The notes under the pieces: model-generated | Database searches by the model: none | What the model was told of the DNA's origin: nothing | The model's input: only the letters and a program-made list of their open reading frames with translations | Position numbers and translations under genes: made by a program | Shown here: positions 32,626 through 44,447 of the stretch, one piece after another | Numbering within the stretch: position 1 is the first letter of the stretch | Layout: the number at the start of each line of letters is the position of its first letter | From: Aspidapion aeneum | Taxonomy: Eukaryota; Arthropoda; Insecta; Coleoptera; Brentidae | NCBI GenBank assembly: GCA_963576565.1 | Contig: OY755040.1 | Span: 27,861,203 to 27,925,202, forward strand | DNA length: 64,000 nucleotides | Direction: 5' to 3'

Positions 32626-34310
32626 AGGGCCCATAACACCGAATTTTATTCTGTTTCTTATCCTAAAGAATACCTTATTTCGTAAAATTTCATTGTACCG
32701 AAATTTAAGGCAGACTTTTTCCTTCCTTAGTGTTGTTAAAATTAAGTCACCTTTTTTCGGGACTTTACTGTTTCTTAAGAGGTGCCAAAAGATAACATAC
32801 TGGTCACATTAATTTACCCGTCTGGCATAGCCACAGCAACTGACAATACCTACAAATGAGCAGAGTGTTATGATTAAAGTGAAGGTGTCTATTTGTGTTT
32901 TCTGAGTAAATACAGTAACAAATGAAATGAAACACTTTATTGCAAAAGATAAGGTTAGATTTTGGTTCTTTTATCACAATGTTTTTGGGAAAAAATATAT
33001 CTATGTATCGATTACATTACAAGATTTGTAAGAAAGAAAAATAATTTAAATAGCCTGGTAGGTACAGCAAGTTTAGGATAGGACTGACCAGTGTAAGAAA
33101 ACCCTTGCATTTAAATTAAACTGCACTGCATGATGTAACAAGACGATTTTTCTTTCTGCCTTTACAGTTTACCCTAATTTCACTATAATTTTTAGTCCTT
33201 TGGTTGTACCGTCGAGGACACCCAAGTTCCACAAAATCGAGTATTACCATCTCGGTTTTATCATCTTTCAAATATTCTTCCAAAAATTCAAGAACTTTCT
33301 TTTTTTTTATAAATTTTTAGGCCGCTTGACGCAGAAAAATTATTGGCTTTTGACAAAACGATTTTAGGAAGTACTGGTTGTTGCTGTTTTTCTTTAAAAA
33401 TTTGGTTGGTCTAAACAGCGGCGTTGCTTGATGGGGTCACAAGGTGGTCGCATCTTAACAAAGCAGGGCTATCAAAATGGACGGGCCACGATCCTCCACT
33501 TTGTTGACGTCACATCCGGGGCTGATTTTTTTTTGATGGTCACGTTACGACACAGCTGATTGTCTTTAAAATTTTGAAGTTGGAATGACGGTTCATGGAT
33601 ATTTGATTTTTTGTTAAATAAAGCCGTTTTTGAGATTGTTTTTACTTTCTTCTGGCAGAACAATTTTTTTTAATGTATAGTAAGCCCTAATTTTTCATAG
33701 CCGCTTCATTAGCTCACACAAAAATTAAGTTTAAAACAGAAGCGAATGTGACAATCACATATGACAAAGTCAAATACATGTCAAATATAACAGTTGGCAT
33801 GTGGTATATGGCGGGTAATTTGAATTCAAAATAAGGAATGCTAAATCTTGAAGATTTTAACCTTTTAATCATGTTGCTTCCTTACAAACTTTTGGTGGAA
33901 TATCGGGATGGTGTCTGAGAATATTTCACTGAAATTTTGCGGAAATCTGTAGTGCCATTTTGAAAATATCATAAAAAACGTCTGACCTCCCATAAGACCC
34001 AATGTAAAATTCAGCCCCGGGAGAACAGCTGATTTTTTCAGGGTCGTGGCCTCTATTTTTGTGTTGGCCTTGAACAAAGGAGAGGAGATTTTTGCACGGT
34101 GCAGCAAATTTCAAAATAAGGCATGCTTAAAATTAAAGGCCCTTCAGGGCCATCGCAACGACTACAGCTCTTAAGGAACAGTAAAGTCACGAATAAATGT
34201 GACCTAATTTTAACAACACAACAAGGACGACGAGCAACGAGCAACGAAATTGTACGAAATAAGGTATCCTTTAGGCTAAGAAACGGAAAGAAGTCGGTGC
34301 GATAGGCCCT
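32626..34310. mobile_element. TIR element B, copy B1, with element A inserted
   Basis: Ends of about 56 bp: 32626-32682 (starting 'agggcccataacaccga') is mirrored by 34255-34310. 'gtttctt' occurs directly before the left end (32619-32625) and two bases beyond the right end (34313-34319), a possible 7-bp target duplication. The interior matches B2 at 61121-62075 (for example 'gcactgcatgatg', 'ggtggtcgcatcttaacaaa'). No transposase is visible. Element A occupies 33464-34072. Confidence 0.8.
33464..34072. mobile_element. Non-autonomous element A, copy A1, inserted in B1
   Basis: A 609-bp element starting 'cagggctatcaaaatggacg' and ending in imperfect inverted form ('...ggtcgtggcc', '...gttggccttg'), flanked on both sides by 'aacaaag' (33457-33463 and 34073-34079). 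The uninterrupted sequence 'cttaacaaagaagag' is present in B2 near 61917-61931, so the target duplication is confirmed within the window. The CAGGGC start resembles hAT ends, but hAT normally duplicates 8 bp, not 7. Short antisense open frames inside have no transposase motif. Confidence 0.85.
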
Positions 34311-34320
34311 TAGTTTCTTT

Positions 34321-35100
34321 GATATTGCTGTGAGTGAGTACCTATATTATGGTTTATGATTTAAAAATTTGTTCTGCAAAATATTATTTCTTTTCGAGAT
34401 ACCATTTCTATTTTTTTTTCTAAATCACTAATTCTTATCACATCTTATCTTATACCCTTTCGTTTTCAAACCAATACAATGGATTTTATCTTTTCCCGTT
34501 CCTACACTCAACGGCCATACACAGGCTAAGTTGCACAATGAAAAAGCCATATTCCCCGAATTTTCCAGCCTCCCAGAGGAGAAACTGAGAGGAGTTTGTT
34601 GGGTGTTTAAATTTTATGAGAAAGATTGAGTTTGCATGTAGGAATTCACCGATTTAAAGCCATTGCAATGTTTAATCCCCGTCTCTCCCTACGGAGTTGA
34701 GTTATTTGTATTTATCATTTGATGTGATTTTAATAAGGAAACCGGGTCATGTGATACCTTGTTCGAATCCATCCATCCAATAATTCGTTTTTTTCATAAA
34801 TGCATTATAAAAATGTAAAATCAAGATTGTTGGTATATGCAAAATAAAAAAGCAAAAATTAAAAATTAAAAATAAGTACACATAGAAGCCCTTTTATAAC
34901 AAGCTGATACTTAACTTACCTCTAAAATTAAAACAGGAAACAAGTGTTAAGTGGCACCTCAATGGACAGGTCTTTAATTGTTTTTCAACTTTACTTTTTT
35001 TAAATGTTAACCGACCTATTTACAATATATGTGCATCGAAGTTATTATAATTTTTTTGTTCGTGCGAATATCTCAGAAACTAAGGGATAATTTTTTTAAA
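34321..35100. other. Unassigned sequence
   Basis: Nothing recognised apart from AT-rich low-complexity stretches. Confidence 0.45.
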
Positions 35101-35318
35101 TAAAATTAACACTGTAGTAAGGCTGTTGACTAACTTTGCCTATAACACCTCAAAATCACAAGAAGGTTTCTCACTTACAAACAAAATCGACGTATCCCAG
35201 GATTTTTCAAAAACTTATTAAATACTTGAGATCGTACGTTTTCATCGGGCCACCCTACCTACTTACCATACACCAAATTTAAAAGATTTTTATTTTAGTT
35301 AAATCTTAATAATTTCGT

Positions 35319-35669
35319 GTCCCAACTGAAAGGTAACAGAGGTGTTTTTAGGTATTTTTCGTGCGAATTTGGAGAAACGCTCGAACACGTCGACTTTGCT
35401 TGCAAGGGGGACACTTTTTGGCTATCTTGAAATTTTTGTAGCACGCACCATCTTTGAAAGATAACTTCAAAACAAGGTATCACTAGACCCACTTTCCCTA
35501 TTTAAAATATGGGGGTAAAGTATACCCCTCAAAGATGGTGCGTGCTACAAAAATTTTAAAATAGCCAAAAAGTGTCCCCCTCGCAAACAAAATCGACGTG
35601 TCTAAGCGTTTCTCCAAATCCGCACGAAAGATACCCAAAAACACGCTTGTTACCTTTAAGTTGGGAGAC
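35319..35669. repeat. Foldback hairpin, repeat E, arms of about 141 bp
   Basis: Left arm 35319-35460 and right arm 35529-35669 are near-complementary ('cccaactgaaaggtaaca' against 'tgttacctttaagttggg', 'gcacgcaccatctttga' against 'tcaaagatggtgcgtgc'). The spacer of about 68 bp contains 'aaaacaaggtatcactagac'. Part of the same sequence recurs at 60303-60480. Weak antisense open frames in both arms mirror each other and are not genes. Confidence 0.85.
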
Positions 35670-35699
35670 CCTATATAAAGTATAGTCAGCAAAAATTCA

Positions 35700-36747
35700 G
35701 TGTTTGCACACCTAAGTTAATAAAAAAAACTAAAAGAAAAATTTTAAATGTTAAGTTTTCTATTTGAAATTTCGACTGTTAAATGAACTGCCCTGTATAT
35801 TTTTTGTTAGATCGAACGATATATTTGGTTTTCACCGCATATTTAAAAAATATACTTATACGTTGTTTATCTTTCATTGACCTGTTTTTGATGGAACTAA
35901 AGTTATTTGTGGCTAGAGACAATTTACCGGAAGAAAAATGTATAAAGATTATATAAGTAGTAATTTATTTTAAAATCCTACAAGACAAAATTTCTTTTAT
36001 TTTTATAAGAGTTTTTATTTTGATTTTTTAAGCAATTTTCTTATTTTCGTTTTCAAATGCCCACCATATATTTAATTTGACAGATAAGGTTTGGTTCAGT
36101 TGGGTTTGGTTTTAAGTTGTTTACTTTGGTTTGATTAGGTAAGACTCCCTGTATGTGAGATACATCATTTGTCATATTATAACATAGAGGGACTCAAGGT
36201 TAGGGTATAGGTCGTCACCGCACCTCAGTTTAATATTTAAAAAAACTCATTGAACACCGCTATGCGTTGGCAGGCCAACTGCAATCGCGTTCAGAAAAGT
36301 GACCCTTTCCGTATTTCGTAGGAAATATACTATATCCGAATGGATTAGTAAGATGACACATCTTACCCAAAAAAACATGCGACTCCCAACTCAAACTTTT
36401 CCGTAGGGAATACGATAAAATCGGGAGCGATGTTTTCGAGCTGATACAGAAAAAAGTGCCAGGGCCGAATCCAGGGCGTGGCACTGTGGGAAACTCCCTA
36501 CTTGTTTTGGTCCAGGGGCAGCAAAATTTCTAAGAAATTACATAACTTATTTTAACGGAGATGGTAAAAGCAAGGTCGAACGCAAGAAATTTAAGTTTTT
36601 AAACCAATTATTTCTTACTATCTCTTGCTAAAATTTAAAGTACAAATAATTTAATGGGGGTTTTTTAATTGGTTTCTATTTATGTCGCAAAAATTTCCCT
36701 AGATCTGAAGTAATTTTAACAATTTAACACCAAAGCATTGAGTAAAT
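35700..36747. other. Unassigned; possible SINE-like antisense B-box near 36455-36480
   Basis: On the minus strand near 36470 'ggattcggccc' resembles a polymerase III B-box, but no tRNA fold could be built. The rest is unremarkable. Confidence 0.35.
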
Positions 36748-37003
36748 ATCCCATACAGAGGTGCCACCGGCGAGCTTTACCATATTGAGGGGCAGATGGC
36801 TCTGAAATAAATTCGTCTACTAGGCAATATTTAGAGACAACTACTATGATCTAATGGCATTTTTATGATAGGCATGAACCTCGGAACTCGCACATGCAAC
36901 TAAATCGTACTGGCAGTCCCTGAATATTGCGTACTAGACGAATTTATTTCAGCGCCATCTGCCCCCAATATGACAAAGCTCGCCGGATGCACCTCTATAT
37001 GGG
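36748..37003. mobile_element. MITE with about 80-bp inverted arms
   Basis: Left arm 36748-36830 ('gaggtgccaccggcgagctt', 'gaaataaattcgtctacta') is mirrored by 36923-37003 ('tagacgaatttatttcag', 'aagctcgccggatgcacctc'). The loop of about 90 bp is non-coding. A target duplication could not be fixed because the inverted match runs into the flanks. Confidence 0.8.
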
Positions 37004-37245
37004 TCATATACTCAAAGACCAAAGTGAGTTCATTTAAAATAAATTTTGAAAAGAGCATTGCTTTTGAAAATAGTTGATTTGAGATTCGGAAGACGGGTCT
37101 CATGAATCTCTGCCTGAAAATTCAAAAGCTCAAATGCACAAATGGGATACCTACAGGTAAACAACCCTCAATCCATTACTCTCCTGTTAATTCAAAACCG
37201 CTATTTAACATTTATCAGTTTGCATGAAAAAGAAGTTTAATACTT

Positions 37246-37660
37246 AATTTCTATCTATCTCTATTAAGCCTTCTTCAGTCCATCTTTGGACATAGGCCTC
37301 CCAATATCTTCCAGTCTTCTCTGTCTGGCGCTGTGTTCATCTATCTGGCTTCCGCGTGTTTCTTTAAATTGTCCGCTCACCTTATTTGGGGTCTTCCCCT
37401 ACTTCTTTTTTTTTCCCAAGGTCTCTACATTACAATACATTTGTTCAATCAACCGTCTCTCTGTTTTATATTATGACCGGCAAATTTGCATTTAAATTTT
37501 GCTACTTCTCCTTTGACATCCCTTTTGTTTTATTTTTTATCTATTCATTCCTTTTTCTATCTCTTAGCTTTACATCTAACATTTGTCTTTCCAATGGTCT
37601 TTGATGGGCTTTTGTTACCTTATCCATCTTTGATTTTTTTTATTGGATCCATAGGTAAGT
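37246..37660 (-). pseudogene. RTE-type LINE 3' fragment (family of 49985-50806)
   Basis: It runs parallel to 49985-50270: on the minus strand 'YGSN.KN..' then the region equivalent to 'KARKAQRSMERQMLHVKL', 'ELIKNKTKVRDVRAEVAKLK' and the family 3' end containing 'cctatgtccaaagatggact'. It ends in an (ATAG)n-like tail (plus strand 'ctatctatctctatt' at 37251). Strongly 5'-truncated and full of stops. Its left-truncated end abuts the Penelope-like fragment in the same orientation. Confidence 0.75.
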
Positions 37661-37661
37661 A

Positions 37662-38560
37662 TTTTGAGATCCATGTGTAAGATTTTTGCTACCACTGGCA
37701 AAAGAGACGAACCCATTGGAAGTCCATCATTTTGCGCGTAAAACTGATCTTTCACTTGAAAGTAAGAGTTACGGAGATAGAGCTCCAACAAATCCATCAC
37801 TCCCTCCACCGATAGCGTTGTTCTCTCTTGAAGTGTATCATCAGTTTGTAATCTGTTTTTAATGATACTGAGTGACTGATTTATTGGCACGTTGGTTTAA
37901 AGACTTTCTACATCAAAACTTAAAGATCTATCGTCGGGATCTAAGCCTTTTTCAAAATCTCGATAAAATGTTCGGAGTTTTTAGAAAAAGATTCGGACTT
38001 AAGCTGTAATAGTTGAATTACATCCAACAAAAACTTCGACAAAGTGCTGGTCGGTGAATCCCTGGAGCTGGTAATTGGTCGTAGTGGTATATCCTTCTTA
38101 GGGATCTTTGGTAAACCATACAAATGTGGTGCCTTACTGTGGTGTGGAGCCTGGCGGGATCTAACTGCGTCCGGGATATTTTCAGTATACTTGTTCAATG
38201 TCATGTAGATGCTTCCTTCTATGGTTGTGGTTGGATCTTTTTGTAGAGATTTGTAGTCTCCTTTCTTCAAAATTCGATTTTTCTGTTGTATGTCTCGACA
38301 TCTATGATAACCGTCGCGGTTCCTTTGTCGGCAGGTATAATTTTAATTGATTTATCACTCTGCAAGTTCTTGATTGCTTGTTGTTCTTGATTGGTGATTT
38401 TTGCCTTTTGTTGCTTCTTTCTGTCCAAGGTTGTTCTTACTTTGTGGCGGACCAACAGCTTCTGGTTGAGGTAGACTAATGGTCTTTATTGCCGCAATAA
38501 TGTCCAGTGTCGGTGTATGTGTCGGTGCAATGGCGAACTTAGATGGAAGGGCGGCCATTT
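37662..38560 (-). pseudogene. Penelope-like element reverse transcriptase, truncated and frameshifted
   Basis: Three frames on the minus strand together follow the Penelope-like reverse transcriptase. 'LPSKFAIAPTHTPTLDIIAA' (38558 on) is the 'NFA-AP' start. Then come 'IKNLQSDKSIKIIPADKGTA' with 'TVIIDVETYNRKI' (38455-38267), 'LYGLPKIPKKDIPLRPITSS' (38270-37941) and 'SFDVESL', stop, 'TNVPINQSLSIIKNRL' followed by 'FYAQNDGLPMGSSLLPVVA' (37890-37665). Family proteins have 'P-KIHK', 'DV-SLFTN-P' and 'QGLPMGSPLSP' at these places. The catalytic YVDD region and the GIY-YIG endonuclease are missing because the sequence stops where the RTE tail begins. There are at least three frameshifts or stops. 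Confidence 0.8.
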
Positions 38561-38569
38561 ATACTCTTT

Positions 38570-39190
38570 CCCACAGTTCCAAATAAGCTGGTTCAGGCCC
38601 TGAAAGTGCATTACACCACCACACGAGCAGCGCTAGAGTTTTACTTTTATCCCATTGGATGTCTGATAAAAACACTTGATATGGCTGACATATTTCGTAA
38701 AATTCGGAGACGAATTTATGAGGCTGAGTGGCTTCGTATATTTAGAGAACCTATTTTTTGTTTTTGCCTGCAAAAACTTTTTTGTTAAAATGGTAATAAA
38801 ATATTTTGGTTGACATATTTTATTGCATTGGCTACAACGAATATTTGTAATATAGAATTTTAATCAGTAAAATAAGTCAAATGAAAAACTAACACTTGTC
38901 GGATCAATAAAGTTTAATTAAAATGAAATCGACTGAGAATAATTTAGTAATAATTATGGAAACTGGTAGAGATTATTTGGTAAAATACAGAATAAAGGAC
39001 AAATATTTATTGTAAATAATTTTGAGTCTTAAGGAAAAAATTAGTAAAAACAAAAATTAGAACTTATACATAAAGCAACATACAACAAACAAATCTAGGC
39101 TAAAGCCATTACAGCATCTATTCTAAAATAGCAAAAGCAAGAAACAAAACTAAAAACAAATTTAAAGAAAATTAATAAAGTGCCCTTCAT
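38570..39190. other. Unassigned sequence
   Basis: Some of this could be the upstream part of the Penelope-like element, but nothing readable was found. Confidence 0.35.
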
Positions 39191-40499
39191 CAGGGGCGTG
39201 TTGGTTTGTTGGTTGCCTGAGGCAAAAGGAAAATCTGCTATCATGTAAAAATAACCATCTCGTGCAATCGTTTTGTTCTACCCCCTAGGAACTATAATTC
39301 GTTTTTTGCACTTTACAGATTAAAAGTGTACTTTTAGGCCTCCTTTTGAGGTACTAAAATATACTTTTCAATCCTTCAGTGATCAAAAGCAACCGCAAAA
39401 ATCCAGTAAGTAAGTATACAACACACGAATCCTTGAGGAGACCTACGATCGAATTGAAATATTCTCGCCTTGGGACTAAATCTGCCCAGGTTTTAGGTTT
39501 TTAATGTACTATTCTTATTTGACATTACAATATAATGATTTCTCTAAAAATTTGTTAAATATTTCCAATACTTATCCACGCATACATCAACTCAGAAGCG
39601 CAACTGGCCACGTTATTTTGGGAAGGCCTGTCTCCCAAACTGAAGTAATACCTAAAGAATGCGAAAATTATTATAATACTACAGAAACGGCTGTTCATTC
39701 ACATACTAACAAAGGAAAGAATAAAAATTTAAAGAAAGACAAAAAAAACTATGTCGAAATTTCAGAAAAATTAGGTCTTTTTCGGCAAAAATTACGCCAA
39801 AGAAGAAAATGATTGTAATATAAAACAAACTGCTAAAAAATTGAAAACAAAAATGTTGTAAAGTTTAGACATTACGGAAAAATACGCATTGTGGAAAAAC
39901 TAAGTATTTTTTAAAGAAATTGGCGCCACAGTAGGAAATTTTTGGTAAAAAGAAAGATAAGGGAGGCAAGCGAAACTTTCAGAAAATAAATTAATTTAAA
40001 GAGAAGCTAAACATATTCGGGAAAAATGGTATCAAATGAAAAAGTTTTGTATAGTTTCAAAAGAGCCATGTCCGGAAATTTTTACTGATTTATAAGTATA
40101 GGCAGATCGCCACTGAGGCCAACTTTGAGCGCGAGGGGGGGGCCGGTATCACCTGTGATAAGACACTAATAAATATATCAATCAAATTTTATTTGCAAAC
40201 ATTCCAACTGAACTACGGTTTAAATAAATAGGTAGGTATGCGTGGTTATAGCACAGGAACTCTGTGCTGACAAAAACATGTCTAACCCTTGACCTTTTCT
40301 TCTGCATACTTATATATCAGTTTTTCATACCTCAGTTTCTTTTGCACCACAAAATTTACATTAACTTTTTAATTGCATATTATTTCCTATTCTAGAGAGC
40401 TGCAAAATTTTAATAATATTAAAATTTGACTTCCCTTCGAAGGGAGATGCCTGAGTCGGTTGCCTGATTGCATTACTCTTTGGCACGCCCGCGCCCCTG
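39191..40499. mobile_element. hAT-like element shell, uncertain limits
   Basis: The left end starts 'caggggcgtgttggtttgtt' and the right end, inverted, starts 'caggggcgcgggcgtgcc'. Both also share 'gcctgaggca' / 'gactcaggca' further in. The flanking 8-mers 'cccttcat' and 'cccacatc' agree only in part, so the target duplication is not proved. A 102-codon open frame at 39504-39812, lysine-rich at its end, has no recognisable domain and could be a transposase scrap or chance. Confidence 0.45.
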
Positions 40500-41900
40500 C
40501 CCACATCTTCATCACAAAGGAACATCAACAAGTCTAATTTACAAACTAAAAAGTTACTGGATGAAATTACATTTTTAATTATATTAATGATTATATTAAA
40601 TTATGACTAAAACCCGATTGTTTTGTTTTGAAATATAATTTTTATTTTCTGACCGATGACCAAACTTTGAACTATACGGTGTTTTTAATTAATTTAGTTT
40701 TTATTTTAAATAAATACTAAATAAAAAAGTTCCATAAAAAGTTTTTAAATCAAACTTTTGTGTTAATCTTGCAGAACACGGAAATACCACCAACTAACTA
40801 ATTGTGACTTTTTCCCGCTTGTATGGCGCGTCAATGTTCCTAAAAGTTTTTACCCCATCCTGAAATATATTCAAGTGAATCGGACGGAAATCAGTAAGGT
40901 GCACACATTTAAATAAATGCCTACTACTCATCGGTAGCAAAAGAAGAGAAGTATATTTACAGATTCTCAAGACACTGCGCACTTACACAAGGCATTCGAA
41001 CACAAAGATAAACAGGTCAGATCCCTTCTAAGAGGACTTTGTGGGGTATCATAAAGGATATTAATTTGTGAGAAAAGGAATATTTGAGGTTAATAAGATG
41101 AGGTGGTTTACTTGGAGACCTGCAAGGTTTTTTGAACATAGTAAAGGTGTGTTTTTGAAGTTATTTTTGCATAACGAAAAGTTGTGCCTCGACCACGGTA
41201 CACTTTACATGGTTTCCGGTTATGCCCTTAGAAAGTAAAATGTCTCAAATCGTGATTTCTTCTTGTAAATTAAACGCCTATTATTAAATTTTAGATTGTA
41301 TATAATAATATTAAAACCTCACTACAATAGAGTTATAACTAAACTGCCATTATTATGTGTGATAATTAAATGGTTTTGTTTTGCTTTGGAACAGAGTTCA
41401 ACACTATTAAAAGCTCATTGGTGTAGTTTCAGGGACGAGAAAGCACTACACAAAATATCTATTATAATTTTAAGATCTAGTAGAACGGGTTAGCTGTCTC
41501 CAGAGTAATGTTAGATTTTTCATTTAGACCCAAGGCTACCTTAGCTGGTGCTGCAAATTGGCAGTGGGTTTTCTAAAATATGTATCCACATATAATTGTT
41601 CGTTTTCAGATTTCATCACCTTAATTTCATTGTTTTTCCGTTCATTTTGGTTGTGTTGTACTGATGATATCTTAGACTAAAGACTGTAAGATCGATGTAT
41701 ACGGCTACTATTACCTGAGGATCAGCCCGAAAATTAATTTATTTAGTCTAAATAATATTGTTTTTTTTACAAGGGTTAATTTCTTAAATAAAGTTTTTAC
41801 AGGAGAATATTTTTTTAGTTTGACTCAGCGGGAGTGGAGGTATCACCGCTTGAATTGGTCAGGCGGACGGTAGGACGTTTCATCATTCAGACATCCAATA
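40500..41900. other. Unassigned sequence
   Basis: No gene or boundary recognised. Confidence 0.4.
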
Positions 41901-41907
41901 GTTCTGC

Positions 41908-43293
41908 CAGAGCTATCAAAGCGGACGAGCCACGATCCTCCACTCAGGGCTATCAAAACGGACGGGCCACGATCCTCCACTTTCTTGACGTCACGTCCGG
42001 GGCTGATTTTTTTTTGATGGTCACGTTACGACACAGCTGATTGTCTTTAAAAAATTGAAGTTGGAATGACGGTTCATGAATATTTGATTTTTTTTTTAAT
42101 AAAGTTATTTTGATATTGTTTTTATTTTATTCTAGCAGAACAATTTTTTTTTAAATGTATAGTAATCCTTAATTTTTCATAGCCGCTTCATTAGCTCACA
42201 CAAAAATTTAATTTAAAGCAGAAGCAAATGTGACAATCACAGATGACAAAGTCAAATACATGTCAAATATAACAGTTGGCATGTGGTACATGGCGGGTAA
42301 TTTGAATTCAAAATAGGGAATGCTAAATCTTGAAGATTTTAACGTTTTAATCATGTTGCTTCCTTCCAAACCTTTGGTGGAATATCGGGATGGTGTCTGA
42401 GAATATTTCACTGAAATTTTGCGGAAATCTGTAGTGCCATTTTGAAAATACCATAAAAAAACCTCTGACCTCCCATAAAACCCAATGTAAAATTCAGCCC
42501 CGGGAGAACAGCTGATTTTTTCAGGGTCGTGGCCTCTATTTTTATGTTGGCCTTGCTCCACTTTATTGACGTCACATCGGGGGCTGATTTTTTTTTTGAT
42601 GGTCACGTCATTACACAGCTTATTGTTTTTAAAATATTGAAGTTGGAATGACAGTTCATGATAATTTGATTTTTTCAAAACATAATATAGTTATATTATA
42701 AACAAAGCCGGTTTTAAAATTGTTTTTACTATATTCATGCAAAACATTTTTTTTAACAGTATAGTAATCCTTCATTTTTCATTCCCGCTTCATTAGCTCA
42801 CACAAAAATTAAATTTAAAGCAGAAGCGAATGTCTTCGTTTCTGCGTGGAAAGCAATCGGATTACCTACGTCTATTTGTTTATATTCGGCACTTGGCAGA
42901 CTTTTAAAACATAATATAGTTATTTATATGTGTTTTCAAAAATTACAACATAAAAATGATTTTTGCTTGGTTAACGCTAGTATTTTTGGATTCTAAATGA
43001 ATTTTATTGTAAAAAATGCCATGACAAATGCAGATGACAAAGTCAAATACATGTTAAATATAACAAGGTACATGGCGCGTAAATTAAATTCAAAATAAGG
43101 AATGCTAAATCTTGAAGATTTTAATCTTCTTAATAGTATGGTGGAATATCGGGATTTTTCGCGGAAATCTGTGGTGCCATTTTGAAATATCATAAAAAAT
43201 CATCGGACCTCCCATAAGACCCAATGTAAAAGACAGCCCCCGAGAGCAGCTGATTTTTTCAGGGTCGTGGCCTGTATTTTTTTGTTGGCCTTG
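41908..43293. mobile_element. Compound of element A: extra head, A2 and A3 in tandem
   Basis: An extra copy of the first 37 bp of element A (41908-41944) precedes a full copy A2 (41945-42555, 611 bp, matching A1 closely). A2 is followed without spacer by A3 (42556-43293), which lacks its head and holds about 190 bp of extra sequence near 42833-43020. One pair of 7-mers flanks the whole: 'gttctgc' (41901-41907) and 'gttttgc' (43294-43300). The unit therefore probably moved or expanded as one block. The antisense open frames at 42208-42678 and 42993-43302 have no transposase motif. Confidence 0.8.
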
Positions 43294-43300
43294 GTTTTGC

Positions 43301-44319
43301 ATTCAATAAAGCGCGCTTGAAGCTATACGTTTCCGCAACAAGAACGAAAAATGGGAAAACTGGACATAGAATAGTTCTATGCCATTAAGGAGACAAATTG
43401 GTCTGTAGTTGTGTGTTAGGAGATAAGAATAGCACCAAGGTAACCCCTAGGCCTGTCGTAAGAGGCGACTAAAGGGGCCTCGACCCATGGGTAAATGGGT
43501 AGTCTGGTAACGGAGGAGCATTGACCAGTATGTTAAAATAAAAACTGGTCACCTTTGGGATCATACCAGATAATATCTATGGTAAAGGGGATGAGTTTTT
43601 CTGGTGATTCTCTGAATGAGTTCGGTGGCCTGGCTATTTAGAAAATCACCACATGAGATAGGGTATATGAAGTGCCTATTTGGAGTTAGCAGCTGGTGTG
43701 GGCAATTTGTGTCTCTCTGTACCCTGTTGAATATAATGTCAAAAGGTTTTTTACCCATCAGTGGTCTAAGGCTACAACCATGGCATTATGTGGTATATCA
43801 TGATGACTAAGTTTCTGGCCTAAAATATAATTTGAGGTCTACTGGGTTCTATATACTAGGTAGTATTTAATTTATTATCTAAGTCGAACCCAGTAAGTAC
43901 GTGTTGCACAACGGGCCCAGAAAGGCGGCATAGGTGCCAGGTTAAATCTTTTAAGGGTGTTAACCACCACTACTGAACATCATACATTTATACATTCAAG
44001 GCGAAAAATTATGTTTTCATGTATGCACTCAATCATAGAAAATTCATTATTTTTATGTAAATGTGATCAAATTTTAGACATTTTCTTAAATTTCATTAAA
44101 AATTCAAAAAATTGCTCAAACACTTCCATCACAGTCGCCCAATTTACCAACCGCATTAAAATATGTCCGAGCGAAACGGGCAACTTTTTCTTCCTTAAAA
44201 TAAAGTAGGTGCCTATTTACTTAGTCCTGCAGTTGTAAATAAAAAAGCTTGCTCGTTAAAACTTTCCGGTAAAACTTTTGTATTAGCGAGTAGCTGAAGG
44301 GCGCAGTTTTAGTCTTCTG
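43301..44319. other. Unassigned; contains a repeat-like GC-richer stretch near 43430-43560
   Basis: The wording 'cctgtcgtaagaggcgacta' near 43454 looks like known interspersed insect sequence, but I cannot assign it. No gene. Confidence 0.4.
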
Positions 44320-44447
44320 GACGGTTACTTTGAAACCGCAAGCGCTGCAAGTCGGGCTTTAAATACCTACATAGATAAAGTTTATTGAGTGCATGCTACT
44401 CTAAGCACTTTAGCGGTAATTTTTTACTGGGTGCGTAAAGAAATGAA

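Noticed and set aside
39504..39812. 102-codon open frame inside the hAT-like shell as a transposase
   Set aside because: No zinc finger, DDE or dimerisation motif could be seen, so it is mentioned only within the element.
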